From the NCBI GenBank assembly GCA_949316495.1, contig OX439012.1, positions 29,098,935 through 29,162,934 on the forward strand: a stretch of DNA of 64,000 bases, given 5' to 3'. The position numbers and the translations under genes were made by a program. A model generated the notes under the pieces. That model was not told the origin of the DNA. It worked only from the letters and a program-made list of their open reading frames with translations, and made no database searches. Each line of letters starts with the position of its first letter. Position 1 is the stretch's first letter. Below are positions 51,695 to 64,000 of this stretch, piece after piece. Origin of the DNA: Amphiduros pacificus (lineage: Eukaryota > Annelida > Polychaeta > Phyllodocida > Hesionidae).

Positions 51695-52690
51695 TTGGTG
51701 TATATTTGGTGTATATTCATTATATCGAGGTGTATATCTATCAAGGTGTATATTCATTATATCGTGATGTATATTTATCAAGGTGTATATTCATTATATC
51801 GTGGTGTATATTTATCATGGTGTATATTCATTATATCGTGGTGTATATCTATCAAAGTGTATATTCATTATATCGTGGTGTATATCTATCAAAGTGTATA
51901 TTCATTATATCGTGGTGTATATCTATCAAGGTGTATATTCATTATATCGTGGTGTATATCTATCAAGGTGTATATTCATTATATCGTGATGTATATTTAT
52001 CATGGTGTATATTCATTATATCGTGGTGTATATCTATGAAGGTGTATATTCATTATATCGTGATATGTATCTATCAAGGTGTATATCTATCATATCATGG
52101 CGTATGTTCATTATATCATGGCGTATATTCATTATATCATGGTGTTTATTCAATATATCGTGATGAATATCTATCATGGTGTATATTCATTATATCATGG
52201 TGTATATCTATCATATCATAACGTATATTCATTATATCATGGTGTTTATTCAATATATCATGGCTTATATTCATTATATCATGGTGTTTATTCAATATAT
52301 CGAGATATGTATCTATCAAGGTGTATATTCATTATATCGTGGTGTATATCTATCATATCATGGTGTATATTCATTACATCATGGCGTATATTCATTATAT
52401 TATGGCGTATATTCATTATATCATGGCGTATATTCATTATATCATGGTGTATATTCATTATATCATGGCGTATATTCATTATATCATGGCGTATATTCAT
52501 TATATCATGGCGTATATTCATTATATCATGGCGTATATTCATTATATCATGGCGTATATTCATCATATCATGGCGTATATTCATTATATGATGGTGTTTA
52601 TTCAATATATCATGGTGTATATCTATCATGGTGTTTATTCATTATATCATGGTGTATATCTGCTATATCATGGTGTATATACATTATATC
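51695..52690. repeat. Minisatellite GGTGTATATTCATTATATC, main array
   Basis: About 1 kb of variants of GGTGTATATTCATTATATCG, GTGTATATCTATCAAGG and, further right, GGCGTATATTCATTATATCA. Both strands stay open in several frames because the unit lacks stops. These frames are not genes. Confidence 0.95.
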
Positions 52691-53451
52691 ATAATGATAA
52701 TTTCCATAATTGCCTCATAATGCTATCTCTATATATTTCAGGGGCATGCTTAATACATGTATCACCTAGAGCCGGATTGAATAACTAAATCACTTTAACA
52801 AGGTCTTTTACCCCACCAATTGTATTAAGATTAAATTCAATATCAATTTAAAGAGCCTTGGTATTAATATTTTATTATCCTAAATCTTACTGATTTTTCA
52901 GCTTTCTGAGGTGTTTTCGGATGTTTGCCTCTATCGCTAATGAGATCTCATATTACAGTCTGCATCAATTAATATAATGGTGCATGTCTATCATATTATG
53001 GTGTATTCTTATTAATCACGGCGTGTATATCCTATGCCATATATCTATCATATTATGGTGTATATCAGTTATATAATTATGTATACTATATTATATTGGA
53101 AAATTCTAATCATCACCATGTTTACATTTCAGATATTTACTAGGGCAATATTCGAATCATCAGAGGACGAGACATATAACCATCCAGGGTTTCAGAATAA
53201 CACAAAATCATTCATTGCAGGCTTTCATTGGAACATGTCCTGGCAACATACAAAGTTTCACTATATGAGAACGGATCCATCACATTTCTGCCATTATTCT
53301 GTATAAAGAAAGATCACCAGCACTTCCATAAAATGGATCCTGTATTATAGAGATCCCCCAGAAAATCACGTTGCAAATGGTTTTAGTTAATAACTGTGCA
53401 ATTAAGACTGTTTGCAATACTCTATTTCAGTTGCTATATTGTGTATCTGGA
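52691..53451. other. Intergenic/intronic stretch, no gene seen
   Basis: Scattered short remnants of the preceding minisatellite (about 52980-53060) and otherwise unique A/T-rich DNA. No supported coding region. It lies in the possible large intron of gene A. Confidence 0.4.
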
Positions 53452-53597
<146 letters not shown>

Positions 53598-53677
53598 TAG
53601 ACATTCATTCATTCATTCATTCATTTGTCATTCAGTTGGTCAATTAGTCATTTGTTTTGATCAATAAGCTGCCTGTC

Positions 53678-54115
53678 TAATCTAATATATTCTAATACAA
53701 TCAATTCCAATCTAATCTGTTCTCATATATTTTTATCTAATTTAATCTATTCTAATCTATTCCACTCTATTTAATTCTATTTCATTCAAATCTATTCTTA
53801 CCGAGTGTATTCTAGTCTATTTCATTCTTATCTATTCTAATCTATATTATATATTCTAATCTATATCACATATATTCTAATCTATACTAATCTATTCTAA
53901 TGTAATTTATTCTAATGAATACTATATTCATTTTAAAATATACTATACCTATTCTAATTTATAATGCATCTATTCTAATCTATACTATATATATTCTAAT
54001 CTATTTCTATCCATTCTAATCTAGTTTTATCTGTTCTAATCTTTTCTAATCTATTTTATTCTTTTCTCTTCTAATCTATATATATTCTAATATATTCTCA
54101 TCTAATGTAATCCAA
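53678..54115. repeat. Degenerate TCTAATCTAT simple-repeat tract
   Basis: About 440 bp built from imperfect TTCTAATCTAT, ATTCTAATC and TATTCTATT words, with no fixed period. Confidence 0.8.
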
Positions 54116-54358
54116 TGGCCAATCTTCTTGTGAACAAATCCCGTTGTTTGAAACCAGATGACGGTGACGTTAATGTTGACATCTGGAAGAACCTTGAATT
54201 TAAAATGTTCATTTTCACTTGAGAGAAATGATAGATTTAAAGCATTCATGAAATGAGGATTTCAAGCACATTTTCCTTGCATAATATAATTATTCCCCAA
54301 TCTTTGCAACCACAAGTTATTACCCATCATATTTCCCCTACATATATTTCTGTGCCAT

Positions 54359-55950
54359 TTGAAAATGGACAAGTCCTCTGCTAAAATCCAAATCATCCAT
54401 TGGACACTTTATCAACAAACTTTGTTTTGGTGGCCAGTGATTTTGTGCCAACACCTGCTTAGTAAGACAGGAAAAAATAGACACTTCTTTAAAGAAGTTA
54501 ATAAGATGTACCGAAAAAGTAAATCTGTACCCAGTCATGTGGATGGTATCACAGATATAGGAGAAATTGCTGGGCACTTTGCATCAACATTTTGTGATTT
54601 GTACAATAGTGTCGGTTTTAATAGAAAAGATATCAATGATCTGGAGACTAACATAGATGAAGCTATAGGTGTTTATTGTGTAAAGGATGGCACAGTATGT
54701 GATACTCATCATAAACATGTTATCACTGTCACTGACTTATTCACACTGCTAAAAAGACTCAAGGCTGGCAAAAAAGATGGTGATGCTGGCTTTCACTCTG
54801 ATCATATGTTCAATGGCACAGACAAATTGTATGTACATTTGACTTTGTTGTTTAATGCAATGATGATTCATGGTCATAGTCCTGATGAGCTGCTACTGGG
54901 TACAATGGTCCCTATACCCAAAGAAAAGTGAGGTTGACTCACTAACTCAGAAACATATAGAGCTATTACCCTGGTCAACTCTTTTGCAAAACTATTTGAC
55001 TTGGTATGTATGCAATCTGAAAAAATTAGGTTTTTGATACTAATAATACACAATTTGGATTTAAAGAAGTAAGTTCTACTACGCAATGTACATTTGTTGT
55101 AAAAGAAGCCATTTCTTATTACAATAGCAATGGTAGTGATGTTTTTATGTTATGCTTAAATGCCAACAAGGCATTTGACAGGGTTGAATATTGTAAATTA
55201 TTTGACAAACTTCTTGTGAAAGGCACGTGCCCTTTGAAAGGTCTACTGTCATATATGTACACAAAACAAAAGCTTCAAGTGAAATGGAATGATGTATGTT
55301 CACAGAGGTTTGGTGTTACAAATGGTGTTAAACAAGGGGGTGTTATGTCTCCCGTACTGTTTGTGATATTTTAAAAATTAAGTTTAATGGAACAAAGAGT
55401 ATATTGTCTGTGTTTAGATGCAGGATATCCAGTCATTCACAGCCTTGTTTTTTATGTAAATGGTGATAAAGTGACTGAATCAAACCAAGCAAAGCATGTT
55501 GGACACCTTCTTGAAAGCACTGAAGCATATTTGGAAGGTCCTAACAATACACACAGGGATATCCTACATTTGATTTCACACACATTTCCTTTGGAAGTGA
55601 TTGCAGAAAGACGCATGCTTAAATTCTTTCAACAGGCTATTGAAAGCCATAATAAGGTTGTCAATCTTGTGGCAAGAAATACTATGCAGCGCAAGAATTC
55701 TGTCATGGGCAAAAATATAAAATATTTGCTGGTCAAATATGACATGACATTGTTTGAGGTGAAGAGTAAAAGCATATGTGAATTGCAATATATGATTAAC
55801 CAAAAATGGGCCTGTTCCATAAATGATGTTTACATTGACTATTCTAGTGTGATACATGAATCAGTGATGATGAGGGATGGCTTAATTCCTTCTGTTTTAA
55901 ACTGTGATGATTGCCTTTTAACAATTGAATATCTTTGTACTATATAAATT
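54359..55950 (+). pseudogene. Decayed LINE reverse transcriptase fragment
   Basis: Several open pieces in order on the plus strand resemble parts of a LINE ORF2. 54359-54931 has the finger region (RLKAGKKDGDAGFHSDHM and LLGTMVPIPKEK). 55147-55374 has the palm (NANKAFDRVEYCKL and GVTNGVKQGGVMSPVLF). 55387-55947 has C-terminal parts (VFYVNGDKVTESNQAKHVG). The frame is broken at least twice and the YADD block is missing between the second and third pieces. It belongs to a different family from the LINE at 48809-51690 and is much older. Confidence 0.75.
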
Positions 55951-56500
55951 GAATGTTTTTTTAATGGTGTGTATTGTTTTATCATTGTAATTGTATTTAT
56001 ATGTGTACCTTGAGTCCGTATCAAAGGAGTACTCAGCATTTTTTTTAGCAAAACACAATAACCATGGTCAGTGTATTTTGGTTGATTTTAGTGAGATAGC
56101 TTAATTGTATCACAGTTTCATGGCCATATATCATTTAAGCATACCCCAAACCTCTGTAAAATTGCCCGTGACCTCTGTGGTTTCATGAATGCTTTAATGA
56201 TTGTCTGCCTGTGTTGTTTAAATAACAGAAACAACTGAATATATATGAACTGGAAGCAAATGTAATATGTTTAGCTCTATCTGATATGCACACTTATAAT
56301 TCACTTTGATTTGCTATTAACTATTTGAACTATAAGCTTATACCAATCACTTGTTAGCCCCAGAACTTACAGCCATATTGCAGCGATGGCACATTTTATT
56401 GGAAAACCTTTAGATGAAGTGAAGAAACTTTCAGACATGCCAGATGCATAAATTAAAAACAAAAGGTGCATATTTATATACATTTTTTATTGTTTATGTG
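55951..56500. other. Unique A/T-rich DNA, no gene seen
   Basis: It follows the decayed LINE and leads into the 24-bp minisatellite. No domain, RNA gene or clear repeat is visible. Confidence 0.4.
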
Positions 56501-56860
56501 ACCAATATACTACCTGTCAATGTGACCAATATACTGCCTGTCTATGTGACCAATATACTGCCTGTCTATGTGGCCAATATACTGCCTGTCTATGTGACCA
56601 ATATACTGCCTGTCTATGCGACCAATATACTGCCTGTCTATGTGACTAATATACTGCCTGTCTATGTGACCAATATACCGCCTGTCTATGCGACCAATAT
56701 ACTGCCTGTCTATGTGACCAATATACTGCCTGTCTATGTGACCAATATACTGCCTGTCTATGTGACCAATATACCGCCTGTCTATGTGACCAATATACTG
56801 CCTGTCTATGTGACCAATATACCGCCTGTCTATGCGACCAATATACTGCCTGTCTGTCTG
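56500..56860. repeat. 24-bp minisatellite (CTGTCTATGTGACCAATATACTGC)-type
   Basis: About fifteen copies of a 24-bp unit with the core TATGTGACCAATATACTGCC. Because 24 is a multiple of three the array stays open and reads VYVTNILP repeats, but nothing suggests a real gene. Confidence 0.93.
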
Positions 56861-57580
56861 TGCGAAAATGTATTGTCCATGCGGCTATTCAGCTAGAAAT
56901 CTAAATGCACCCATTTAACCTGTTTCATGGAATGAAGATTTCATGGAGTGAAGATTTAAAAGGTTAAGGACAGAATATAAACAACATTTTAAACAACAGC
57001 AAAGTGCAGAACCTTTTCAGATTTTACACTGATCAAAATCACAGTTTGCCTGTCTCTATATAACCAATATACTACCTGTTTCTATATAGCCAATATACTA
57101 CCTGTCTCAATATAACCAATATACTGTCTGTCTCTATATAGCCAATATACTACCTCTATATAACCAATATGCTGCCTGTCTCTATATAACCAATATACTG
57201 CATGTATCTATATAACCAATATACTACCTGTTTCTATATAACCTATTAACCTATATACTACCTCCCTCTATATAACCGATATACTGCCTGTCTCTATATA
57301 ACCAATATACTACCTCCCTCTATATAACCAATATACTGCCTGTCTCTATATAACCAATATACTACCTGTCTCTATATAACCAATATACTACATGTCTCTA
57401 TATAACCAATATACTACCTCCCTCTATATAACAATATACTGCCTGTCGCTATATAACCAATATGCTGCCTGTCTCTATATAACCAATATACTACCTGTCT
57501 CTATATAACCAATATACTACCTGTCTCTATATAACCAATATACTGTCTGTCTCTATTTAGCCAATATAGTACCTGTCTCT

Positions 57581-57646
57581 AATAATAATAATAATAATAA
57601 AGCATTTGTATAGCACCATTCCAGACTAGGTCTGCTCATAGCGCTG
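57581..57646 (+). repeat. Short (AAT)n plus RTE-like tail inside the minisatellite
   Basis: (AAT)7 followed by AGCATTTGTATAGCACC, then CCAGACTAGGTCTGC and ATAGCGCTG. Same family as 53452-53597. Confidence 0.6.
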
Positions 57647-58319
57647 TATATAACCAATATACTGTCTGTCTCTATATAGCCAATATACTGCCTCTATATA
57701 ATCAAAATGCTGCATGTCTCTATATAACCAATATACTACCTCCCTCTATATAACCAATATACTGCCTGTCACTATATAACCAATATGCTGCCTGTCTCTA
57801 TATAACCAATATACTACCTCCCTCTATATAACCAATATACTGCCTGTCTCTATATAACCAATATACTACCTCCCTATATATAACCAATATACTGCCAGTC
57901 TCTATATAACCAATATACTACCTGTCTCTATATAACCAATATACTACCTGTCTCTATATAACCAATATACTACCTCCCTCTATATAACCAATATACTGCC
58001 TGTCTCTATATAACCAATATACTACCTCCCTATATATAACCAATATACTGCCTGTCTCTATATAACCAATATACTACCTGTCTCTATATAACCAATATAC
58101 TACCTGTCTCTATATAACCAATATACTACCTCCCTCTATATAACCAATATGCTGCCTGTCTCTATATAACCAATATACTACCTGTCTCTATATAACCAAT
58201 ATACTACCTCCCTATATATAACCAATATACTGCCTGTCTCTATATAACCAATATACTACCTGTCTCTATATAACCAATATGCTGCCTGTCTCTATATAAC
58301 CAATATACTACCTCTATAT

Positions 58320-58639
58320 GGGCCACAGGCCATGGCGCAGTTGGTTAGAGCGCCAGCTTATTAGCGCCAGTTCCTCTGTGGTGATCCAAAGGTCGTGGGT
58401 TCAAACCCCAGCCGTGCCGAGATTGAACTCATGATACAATTTCCCATATGAGCTAAGGACCGTGCCTAAAGGGTTAACCCGTTGTCCTTGTAAATCTGTG
58501 ACTGGGTGGGTTGTCATGTCAAGGACCTGCGACATGACAATTCAGTGAGGCAGCACTATATCTGCTACAAGTAGGTCTCATCACGAAATGACTGAAATAA
58601 TGTTGAAAGTGATGTAAAACCCCAAGCAAACAAACAAAC
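58320..58639 (+). mobile_element. tRNA-derived SINE
   Basis: The 5' part is tRNA-like, with an A box (TGGCGCAGTTGG, 58333-58344) and B box (GGTTCAAACCC, 58398-58408), RNA polymerase III promoter elements. The spacing includes a long arm, and a tRNA-unrelated body of about 200 bp follows, ending GATGTAAAACCCCAAGCAAA with CAAACAAAC repeats. ACTACCTCTATAT is present on both sides, as a 13-bp target duplication would give, although the target is itself a repeat of that sequence. The tail type resembles SINEs I associate with molluscan genomes. Confidence 0.8.
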
Positions 58640-58983
58640 TACCTCTATATAACCAATATGCTGCCTGTTTCTATATAACCAATATGCTGCCTGTCTCTAT
58701 ATAACCAATATACTACCTGTCTCTATATAACCAATATACTACCTGTCTCTATATAACCAATATGCTGCCTGTCTCTATATAACCAATATACTACCTGTCT
58801 CTATATAACCAATATACTACCTGTCTCTATATAACCAATATACTGCATGTCGTTGTGACTAATATACCGCCTCTCGACACTATTTCCCCCAGCATACATC
58901 AGCCCACCAGGGTGGCGATTTGATATTGTAAATAACCTGTTTAAAGTGTCCATGAGACCAAGCAATATACTGCAGCCCCCTAC

Positions 58984-59112
58984 CTCAATAGTGAGGGATG
59001 ACTCGCGGTCATATCTTCGGGCCGCCTGCCTCAACTTCCGGTCCCCCTTGTCTTTCAGCACACCATAAGGCTGGCTTGATGAATTAGGCCCGTCCAGGTT
59101 TGCTTCATCCAT
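58984..59112 (-). CDS. Possible first coding exon (43 codons) of gene A or a neighbour
   Basis: On the minus strand an ATG opens MDEANLDGPNSSSQPYGVLK and continues hydrophilic and charged through DRKLRQAARRYDRESS. The exon ends GAG followed by GTAGGGGG, a fair donor in phase 0. The other exons of genes A and B are also phase 0, so it could be the cytoplasmic N-terminus spliced to the exon at 48365-48592 across an intron of 10.4 kb. It could equally belong to another gene copy. No homology recognised. Confidence 0.4.
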
Positions 59113-59880
59113 GATTTTGATTAGGTTTCCCTTTCACCTACAATGAACCCGTACAATGTTTTCATCCAGATTTTGTCTCAGCTGTTCCAAGAAACTACCA
59201 TTCTATTATGCTGGGGCTGTAAATATATGACGATTTTTGAGTCACACTTTTGGGTTAAATCCTTAAAAATAAAATTGACCCTCTGAACACTATGTTTCAC
59301 AATATTGCAGTCCAATATATTTTTTTGACCATTTTGTATCATCTCTCTACATGTTAAAATAATTTCCAAAGTTTTGATGTCCTGCCCAGAACCTACCCCC
59401 ATATATTGCCTTGTTTTGCCTGATGTGCATGGTTTCGCTCTATGCTCTACTTATCATCAGAGCACAACAACCTGCCAAAATGAGTCAATCTTTCCTATGG
59501 GAAACGTGTTTTATTGTGTTGTGATGTTTTGGGCATCTGATAAGTTACACCTTATGAGTGACTAATGTATGGAACTTCACAATATTATAGTACGTTTTTT
59601 TGTTCTGTGCCATCTCGATATTTCAGAAACACGTTGTTTCAAAAGAACGTTGAATACATCATATGGTGTGGATTGGCGTTGCCTACCCAGAAAATGACCC
59701 ACTAATGAGAAAAAACATCATCACTTTGTGTGCTCCAAATACACTTGCTTCTGGTTAGCATCCTAACGCTACTAATTTGCATCTTAGCACTTTAAAGCAT
59801 TTCTGCAGTGTTCAAAACAAATGATGTTTTCTCTTTAAAAATCTATCTTGTTAGTGTAATCATTTCCTTTAGCTATTATT
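59113..59880. other. Unique DNA, possible promoter side of the exon above
   Basis: No gene, RNA or repeat is recognised. Confidence 0.35.
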
Positions 59881-61800
59881 TGGTAGGATATAGTCTTCTC
59901 TCGCTATACTGTGGAAAGATATAACTTTCTATAGCTATATTATGGTAGGATATAGCCTTCTCTAGTTGTATTGTGGTATGATATAACCTTCTCTAGTTGT
60001 ATTGTGGTATGATATAACCTTCTCTAGTTGTATTGTGATATGATATAACCTTCTCTAGTTGTATTGTGGTATGATATAACCTTCTCTAGCTATATTGTGG
60101 TAGGATATAATCTTCTCTAGCTATATTGTGGTAAGATACAATCTTCTCTAGCTATATTGTGGTAGGATATAATCTTCTCTAGCTATATTGTGGTAGGATA
60201 TAATCTTCTCTTGCTATATTGCGGTAGGATATAATCTTCTCTAGCTATATTGTGGTAGGATATAATCTTCTCTAGCTATATTGTGGTAGGATATAATCTT
60301 CTCTAGCTATATTGTGGTAAGATATAATCTTCTATAGCTATATTGTGGTAGGATATAATCTTCTCTAGCTATATTGTGATAAGATATAATCTTCTCTAGC
60401 TATATTGCGGTAGGATATAATCTTCTCTAGCTATATTGTGGTAAGATACAATCTTCTCTAGTTGTATTGTGGTAGTATATAATCTTCTCTAGCTATATTG
60501 TGGTAGGATATAATCTTCTCTTGCTATATTATGGTAGGATATAATCTTCTCTAGCTATATTGTGGTAGGATATAATCTTCTCTAGCTATATTGTGGTAAG
60601 ATACAATCTTCTCTAGTTATATTGCGGTAGGATATAATCTTCTCTAGCTATATTGTGGTAAGATACAATCTTCTCTAGCTATATTGTGGTAGGATACAAT
60701 CTTCTCTAGCTATATTGTGGTAGGATATAATCTTCTCTAGTTGTATTGTGGTAGGATATAATCTTCTCTAGCTATATTGTGGTAGGATATAATCTTCTCT
60801 AGCTATATTGTGGTAAGATATAATCTTCTCTAGCTATATTGTGGTAGGATATAATCTTCTCTAGTTGTATTGTGGTAGGATATAACCGTCTCTAGTTATA
60901 TTGTGGTAAGATACAATCTTCTCTAGCTATATTGTGGTAGGATATAATCTTCTCTAGCTATATTGTGGTAGGATATAATCTTCTCTAGCTATATTGTGGT
61001 AGGATATAATCTTCTCTAGCTATATTGTGGTAGGATATAATCTTCTCTAGCTATATTGTGGTAAGATACAATCTTCTCTAGCTATATTGTGGTAAGATAC
61101 AATCTTCTCTAGCTATATTGTGGTAGGATATAATCTTCTCTAGCTATATTGTGGTGGATGTAATCTTCTCTAGCTGTATTGTGGTAGGATCTAACCTTCT
61201 CTAACTATAATATGGTAGGATATAATCTTCATTAGCTATATTATGGTAAGATATAACCTTCTCTAGCTATATTGTGGTAGGATATAATCTTCTCTAGCTA
61301 TATTGTGGCAGGATAAAATCTTCTCTAGCTATATTGTGGTAGGATATAACCTTCTTTAGCTATATTATGGTAGGATATAAATGTCTCTCACTAAAATCTA
61401 CGCTTGATATATTGTGGTAGGATATAACTTTTGCAAGCTACACGGTCGTATTATACAATCTTCCTAGCTATATTGTGGTTGGGTATTAGGTTCTACAACT
61501 ATATTTTGGTAGGGTATTAGGTTCTGCAGCTATATTATGGCAGGGTATTAGGTTCTGCAGCTATATTTTGGTAGGGTATTAGGTTCTGCAACTATATTTT
61601 GGTAGGGTATTAGATTCTGCAGCTATATTGTGGTAGGGTATTAGATTCTGCAGCTATATTGTGGTAGGGTATTAGATTCTGCAGCTATATTGTGGTAGGG
61701 TATTAGATTCTGCAGCTATATTGTAGTAGGATAAAATATACGCTTGATATATTGTGGTATTGTCGTATGATACAATCTTCCTAGCTATAATGTGGTTGGG
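59880..61800. repeat. 31-bp minisatellite (TAGCTATATTGTGGTAGGAT core)
   Basis: About fifty copies of a 31-bp unit with CTCTAGCTATATTGTGGTAG and GATATAATCTT, highly regular from 59940 to 61380. From about 61480 a derived 31-bp variant (GGGTATTAGGTTCTGCAGCT) takes over to about 61800. The array switches subfamily without changing period. Confidence 0.95.
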
Positions 61801-61816
61801 TATTAGGTTCTGCAGC

Positions 61817-61968
<152 letters not shown>

Positions 61969-62193
61969 GGTAGGGTATTAGGGTCTACAGCTATATCTTG
62001 GTAGAGCATTATGTTCAACTACATTGTGGAAATGTATAGTAGTCTGCAACTATCCTGTGAGCGAGGGAATGAAAACCTTGGACTGATTATACACACTGGA
62101 ACACAATGATTGTGTTAATTATTGTTTTATTGTTAATTATAATTACACTTTTACATAGATAAATATAACAATTAACATATGATGGATGTTCTT

Positions 62194-62394
62194 TCAGTAA
62201 TACACTGAAAGTGTGTCTAATATCTTTCTAGCTCTAGATTTTTTCTTTGTCTTCTTCCCTTTTTTGGATTTTTTATTTCTTGATTTCATCTTAAGCACTA
62301 TGCTTCGCAGCAGTATAACACCCATGATGACATAACATAATATCACAAAGCTCACACAAGCGAAAACTATGCACTCCACTATAAACTCCGGCAT
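62194..62394 (-). CDS. Multi-TM gene B, last exon
   Basis: On the minus strand ACTTTCAG precedes 66 codons beginning MPEFIVECIVFACVSFVILC, one membrane helix, followed by a strongly basic tail (SRNKKSKKGKKTKKKSRARK) and a stop. The helix is homologous to the last exon of gene A (46544-46672). The basic tail is unique to B and is probably cytoplasmic. Confidence 0.65.
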   Translation of the reverse strand: MPEFIVECIVFACVSFVILCYVIMGVILLRSIVLKMKSRNKKSKKGKKTKKKSRARKILDTLSVYY

Positions 62395-63039
62395 CTGAAA
62401 GTATAAATATATGTGTCAATACTTGAAAATATATGAAATATGATACAAAAAAATCAACAAAAATACAAAAATTACTCATATCAGAGCGGATTGGTGCAAT
62501 AAAATATTTAGAATTGAACACTTTTTGGTAAAAATATGAAATTATACAGATCAAAGCCCGTTAATTTTCATCTTTTCTACACCTACCACATTCATGCTAT
62601 TACCAAATTTAGCTTGTTAATAAATATCAAAATTGACGGACTTTGTTTTCATTTTATTTTTAGTATTAAATTGTTTTTTCAAAGCAGTATAATATGTACT
62701 TTCTTAATTTAACCACCAATAATTTGGTCTTTTCAGAATAGTTCAGCTATTGTAAGATGCAGAATAGTTCAGCTATTGTAAGATGCAGAATAGTTCAGCT
62801 ATTGTAAGATGCAGAATAGTTCAGCTATTGTAAGATGCAGAATTAAATGTTGACATTTATCGTAAAATCCACGGAAATAGGAGTTCTATGTCTATCATTT
62901 CTGCTGATATGGTAACTATTTCATATGTAGCACCATTTATATGACCATATTATCCCAAGAGGTTTGGTTATATGGATATTTTTATAAGGAGTATATTAAG
63001 CTACGAACGCATCGAAACTACTCAAACTGCTTCACCCAC
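62395..63039 (-). other. Intron of gene B
   Basis: A/T-rich, with a 26-bp unit (GAATAGTTCAGCTATTGTAAG core) repeated four times at about 62737-62842. No other feature seen. Confidence 0.5.
62737..62842. repeat. 26-bp tandem repeat, four copies
   Basis: Four identical units with AATAGTTCAGCTATTGTAAG. Each contains the small inverted repeat AGCT inside TCAGCTATTG. It lies in the intron of gene B. Confidence 0.9.
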
Positions 63040-63156
63040 CTTATTTTTAAAGTAGAAATAATTCACTTTATAGTGGATGACACTGTCAACAAGTAGAACA
63101 TACATCCAAAATGAACAGCCTGCCCCGACCAGACCGAGAACAATTCCAACGTATCT
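63040..63156 (-). CDS. Multi-TM gene B, internal exon
   Basis: On the minus strand TTATTGCAG precedes 39 codons (RYVGIVLGLVGAGCSFWMYV at the start), ending AAG followed by GTGGGT, in phase 0 at both ends. One membrane helix. Homologous to the gene A exon at 47186-47314. Together with the last exon it shows that genes A and B arose by tandem duplication. Confidence 0.65.
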
Positions 63157-63227
63157 CTGCAATAACATTAGGGATATTTATTTACAATATTTTCTTTTAT
63201 TGATAAAACTATATATATATTTATATA

Positions 63228-63275
<48 letters not shown>
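63228..63275. repeat. (GT)n microsatellite
   Basis: About 48 bp of GT repeat. Confidence 0.95.
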
Positions 63276-63278
<3 letters not shown>

Positions 63279-63886
63279 AAGACCTAACTGTTTATGGTAT
63301 CTGAGACAAAAATGTACATCAGAGGTATTATTATATAACCAAAATAATAATATTATAAACATTTATAAACATCATAAACATCAAATGTATGTCTGTTCAC
63401 ACGACAGAGTTGCCTTTGAATAATTTGGATGGTAAATGTACATTGCTCTTATACGTTTGAGGCAATAACTTCTATTTCCTTTTCTCGAAGACAATACACG
63501 TTTGTAAATGAAGGTTTGACAAGACCAACTGAATCAGATGTTGCCTATTGTATGGCATCAATGGCTGTCCTGTATTTAGCATGTATTTATCCTCTGAGAA
63601 TTGTTGTATTTTAGTGCATACCTGATATGTCCGTCATATCGCCAAAATGGGCCTGGTTGATCTTGATAGTTAGCAAATATTACCCGAACTTACCTGAGTC
63701 CTTCTGTCATTTATTATGTGCGCTTAATATGAAAGAATTCACGTCGCCCTTTCAAGCTATATGTGACGTCACACTTGGAGTGTTTATAATGAAATATAAG
63801 GGACAGACAGATGAACAGAAGATGCGTGCAATACCCCGAGCCATTTAAAGAGGCTGAGGGTAAAAATTGGTGTGAACATTACCAGA

Positions 63887-63952
63887 GCTCCATGGAGATT
63901 TTTTCCACAAACAAGAAGAGTTATTCGCATCGTGCAGTCAACCACAACCTGC
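63887..63952 (-). CDS. Possible further upstream exon of gene B (22 codons)
   Basis: On the minus strand CATTTTGCAG precedes an open 66-bp segment (VVVDCTMRITLLVCGKNLHG then AL) followed by GTAATG. Phase 0 fits the next exon, and the end resembles the WCGGL end of the gene A exon at 48365. The donor is weak, the exon is shorter than its gene A counterpart, and the rest would lie beyond the window. Confidence 0.3.
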
Positions 63953-64000
63953 AAAATGAAAGTGGATCTGGAATGAACATAAATAAAGTGAAACCGGGGA

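Larger units (their letters stand above)
57040..58870. repeat. 26-bp minisatellite (TATATAACCAATATACTACC core)
   Basis: Dozens of 26-bp units related to the 24-bp array at 56500 (both share ACCAATATACT and CCTGTCT). Variants with ACTACCTCCCT and GCTGCCTGTCT are interspersed. It is interrupted by an RTE-like tail (57581-57646) and a SINE (58320-58639). Confidence 0.93.

Noticed and set aside
51676-52788. Several overlapping open frames of 110-180 codons on both strands
   Set aside because: They exist only because the minisatellite unit has no stop codons. The translations are tyrosine/isoleucine repeats with no gene signals.
56444-56896. 150-codon frame with VYVTNILP repeats
   Set aside because: Pure translation of the 24-bp minisatellite; no promoter, splice context or conserved non-repeat part.
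58320-58430. Functional tRNA gene
   Set aside because: A and B boxes are present, but the tRNA-like part has an overlong arm and is continuous with a SINE body and tail.

Overview
The window looks like nuclear DNA of a marine invertebrate, most likely a mollusc (inference). It has spliced genes with GT/AG junctions, non-LTR retrotransposons, a tRNA-derived SINE ending in a CAAACAAAC-type tail of a kind I associate with molluscs, and long microsatellite and minisatellite tracts. Set into this is a compact block of large intronless genes of viral style.

Layout. (1) 1-20389 is a giant palindrome. Outer arms 1-7570 and 12784-20389 are close to identical inverted copies; the inner parts (about 7.6-9.4 and 11.3-12.8 kb) are related but diverged, around a unique centre. 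Each arm carries promoter-like sequences, exon-like cassettes with splice signals and several small tandem arrays, but no long gene. The left arm runs into the window edge, so the palindrome may be longer. (2) 20987-25950 is a tandem array: four 739-bp units followed by a 1249-bp higher-order repeat, with about 30 copies of a short iteron-like motif. A segment of about 330 bp in this array also occurs once in each palindrome arm, tying regions 1 and 2 together. (3) 27415-44828 is the intronless block: a 1003-aa zinc-ribbon/coiled-coil protein, a 1424-aa P-loop (SF3/D5-like) helicase candidate, a 93-aa F-box protein, a 1151-aa orphan, a 416-aa paralogue of the helicase N-terminus, and a 1004-aa family B DNA polymerase of the RNA-primed (herpesvirus/cellular) type. 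All six frames are open over their full length, so the block looks whole and young or maintained. No capsid, terminase, integrase or transposase was recognised. (4) 46.5-64 kb is ordinary host-like DNA: exons of two tandemly duplicated small multi-TM genes on the minus strand, a CR1/L2-like LINE inserted in a minisatellite, a second decayed LINE, a SINE, two short RTE-like tails and four minisatellite families.

How it fits together. The polymerase, the helicase candidate and the helicase N-domain paralogue make a plausible DNA replication set. The F-box protein could redirect host ubiquitin ligase. TATA boxes close to start codons and poly(A) signals at or over stop codons give compact transcription units. 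The best reading is an endogenous large-dsDNA-virus-like element (herpesvirus-like polymerase; a malacoherpesvirus relative is one candidate), possibly including the palindrome and array as its repeat regions. The link between the repeats and the coding block is inferred from adjacency only; I saw no sequence shared between the coding block and the repeats.
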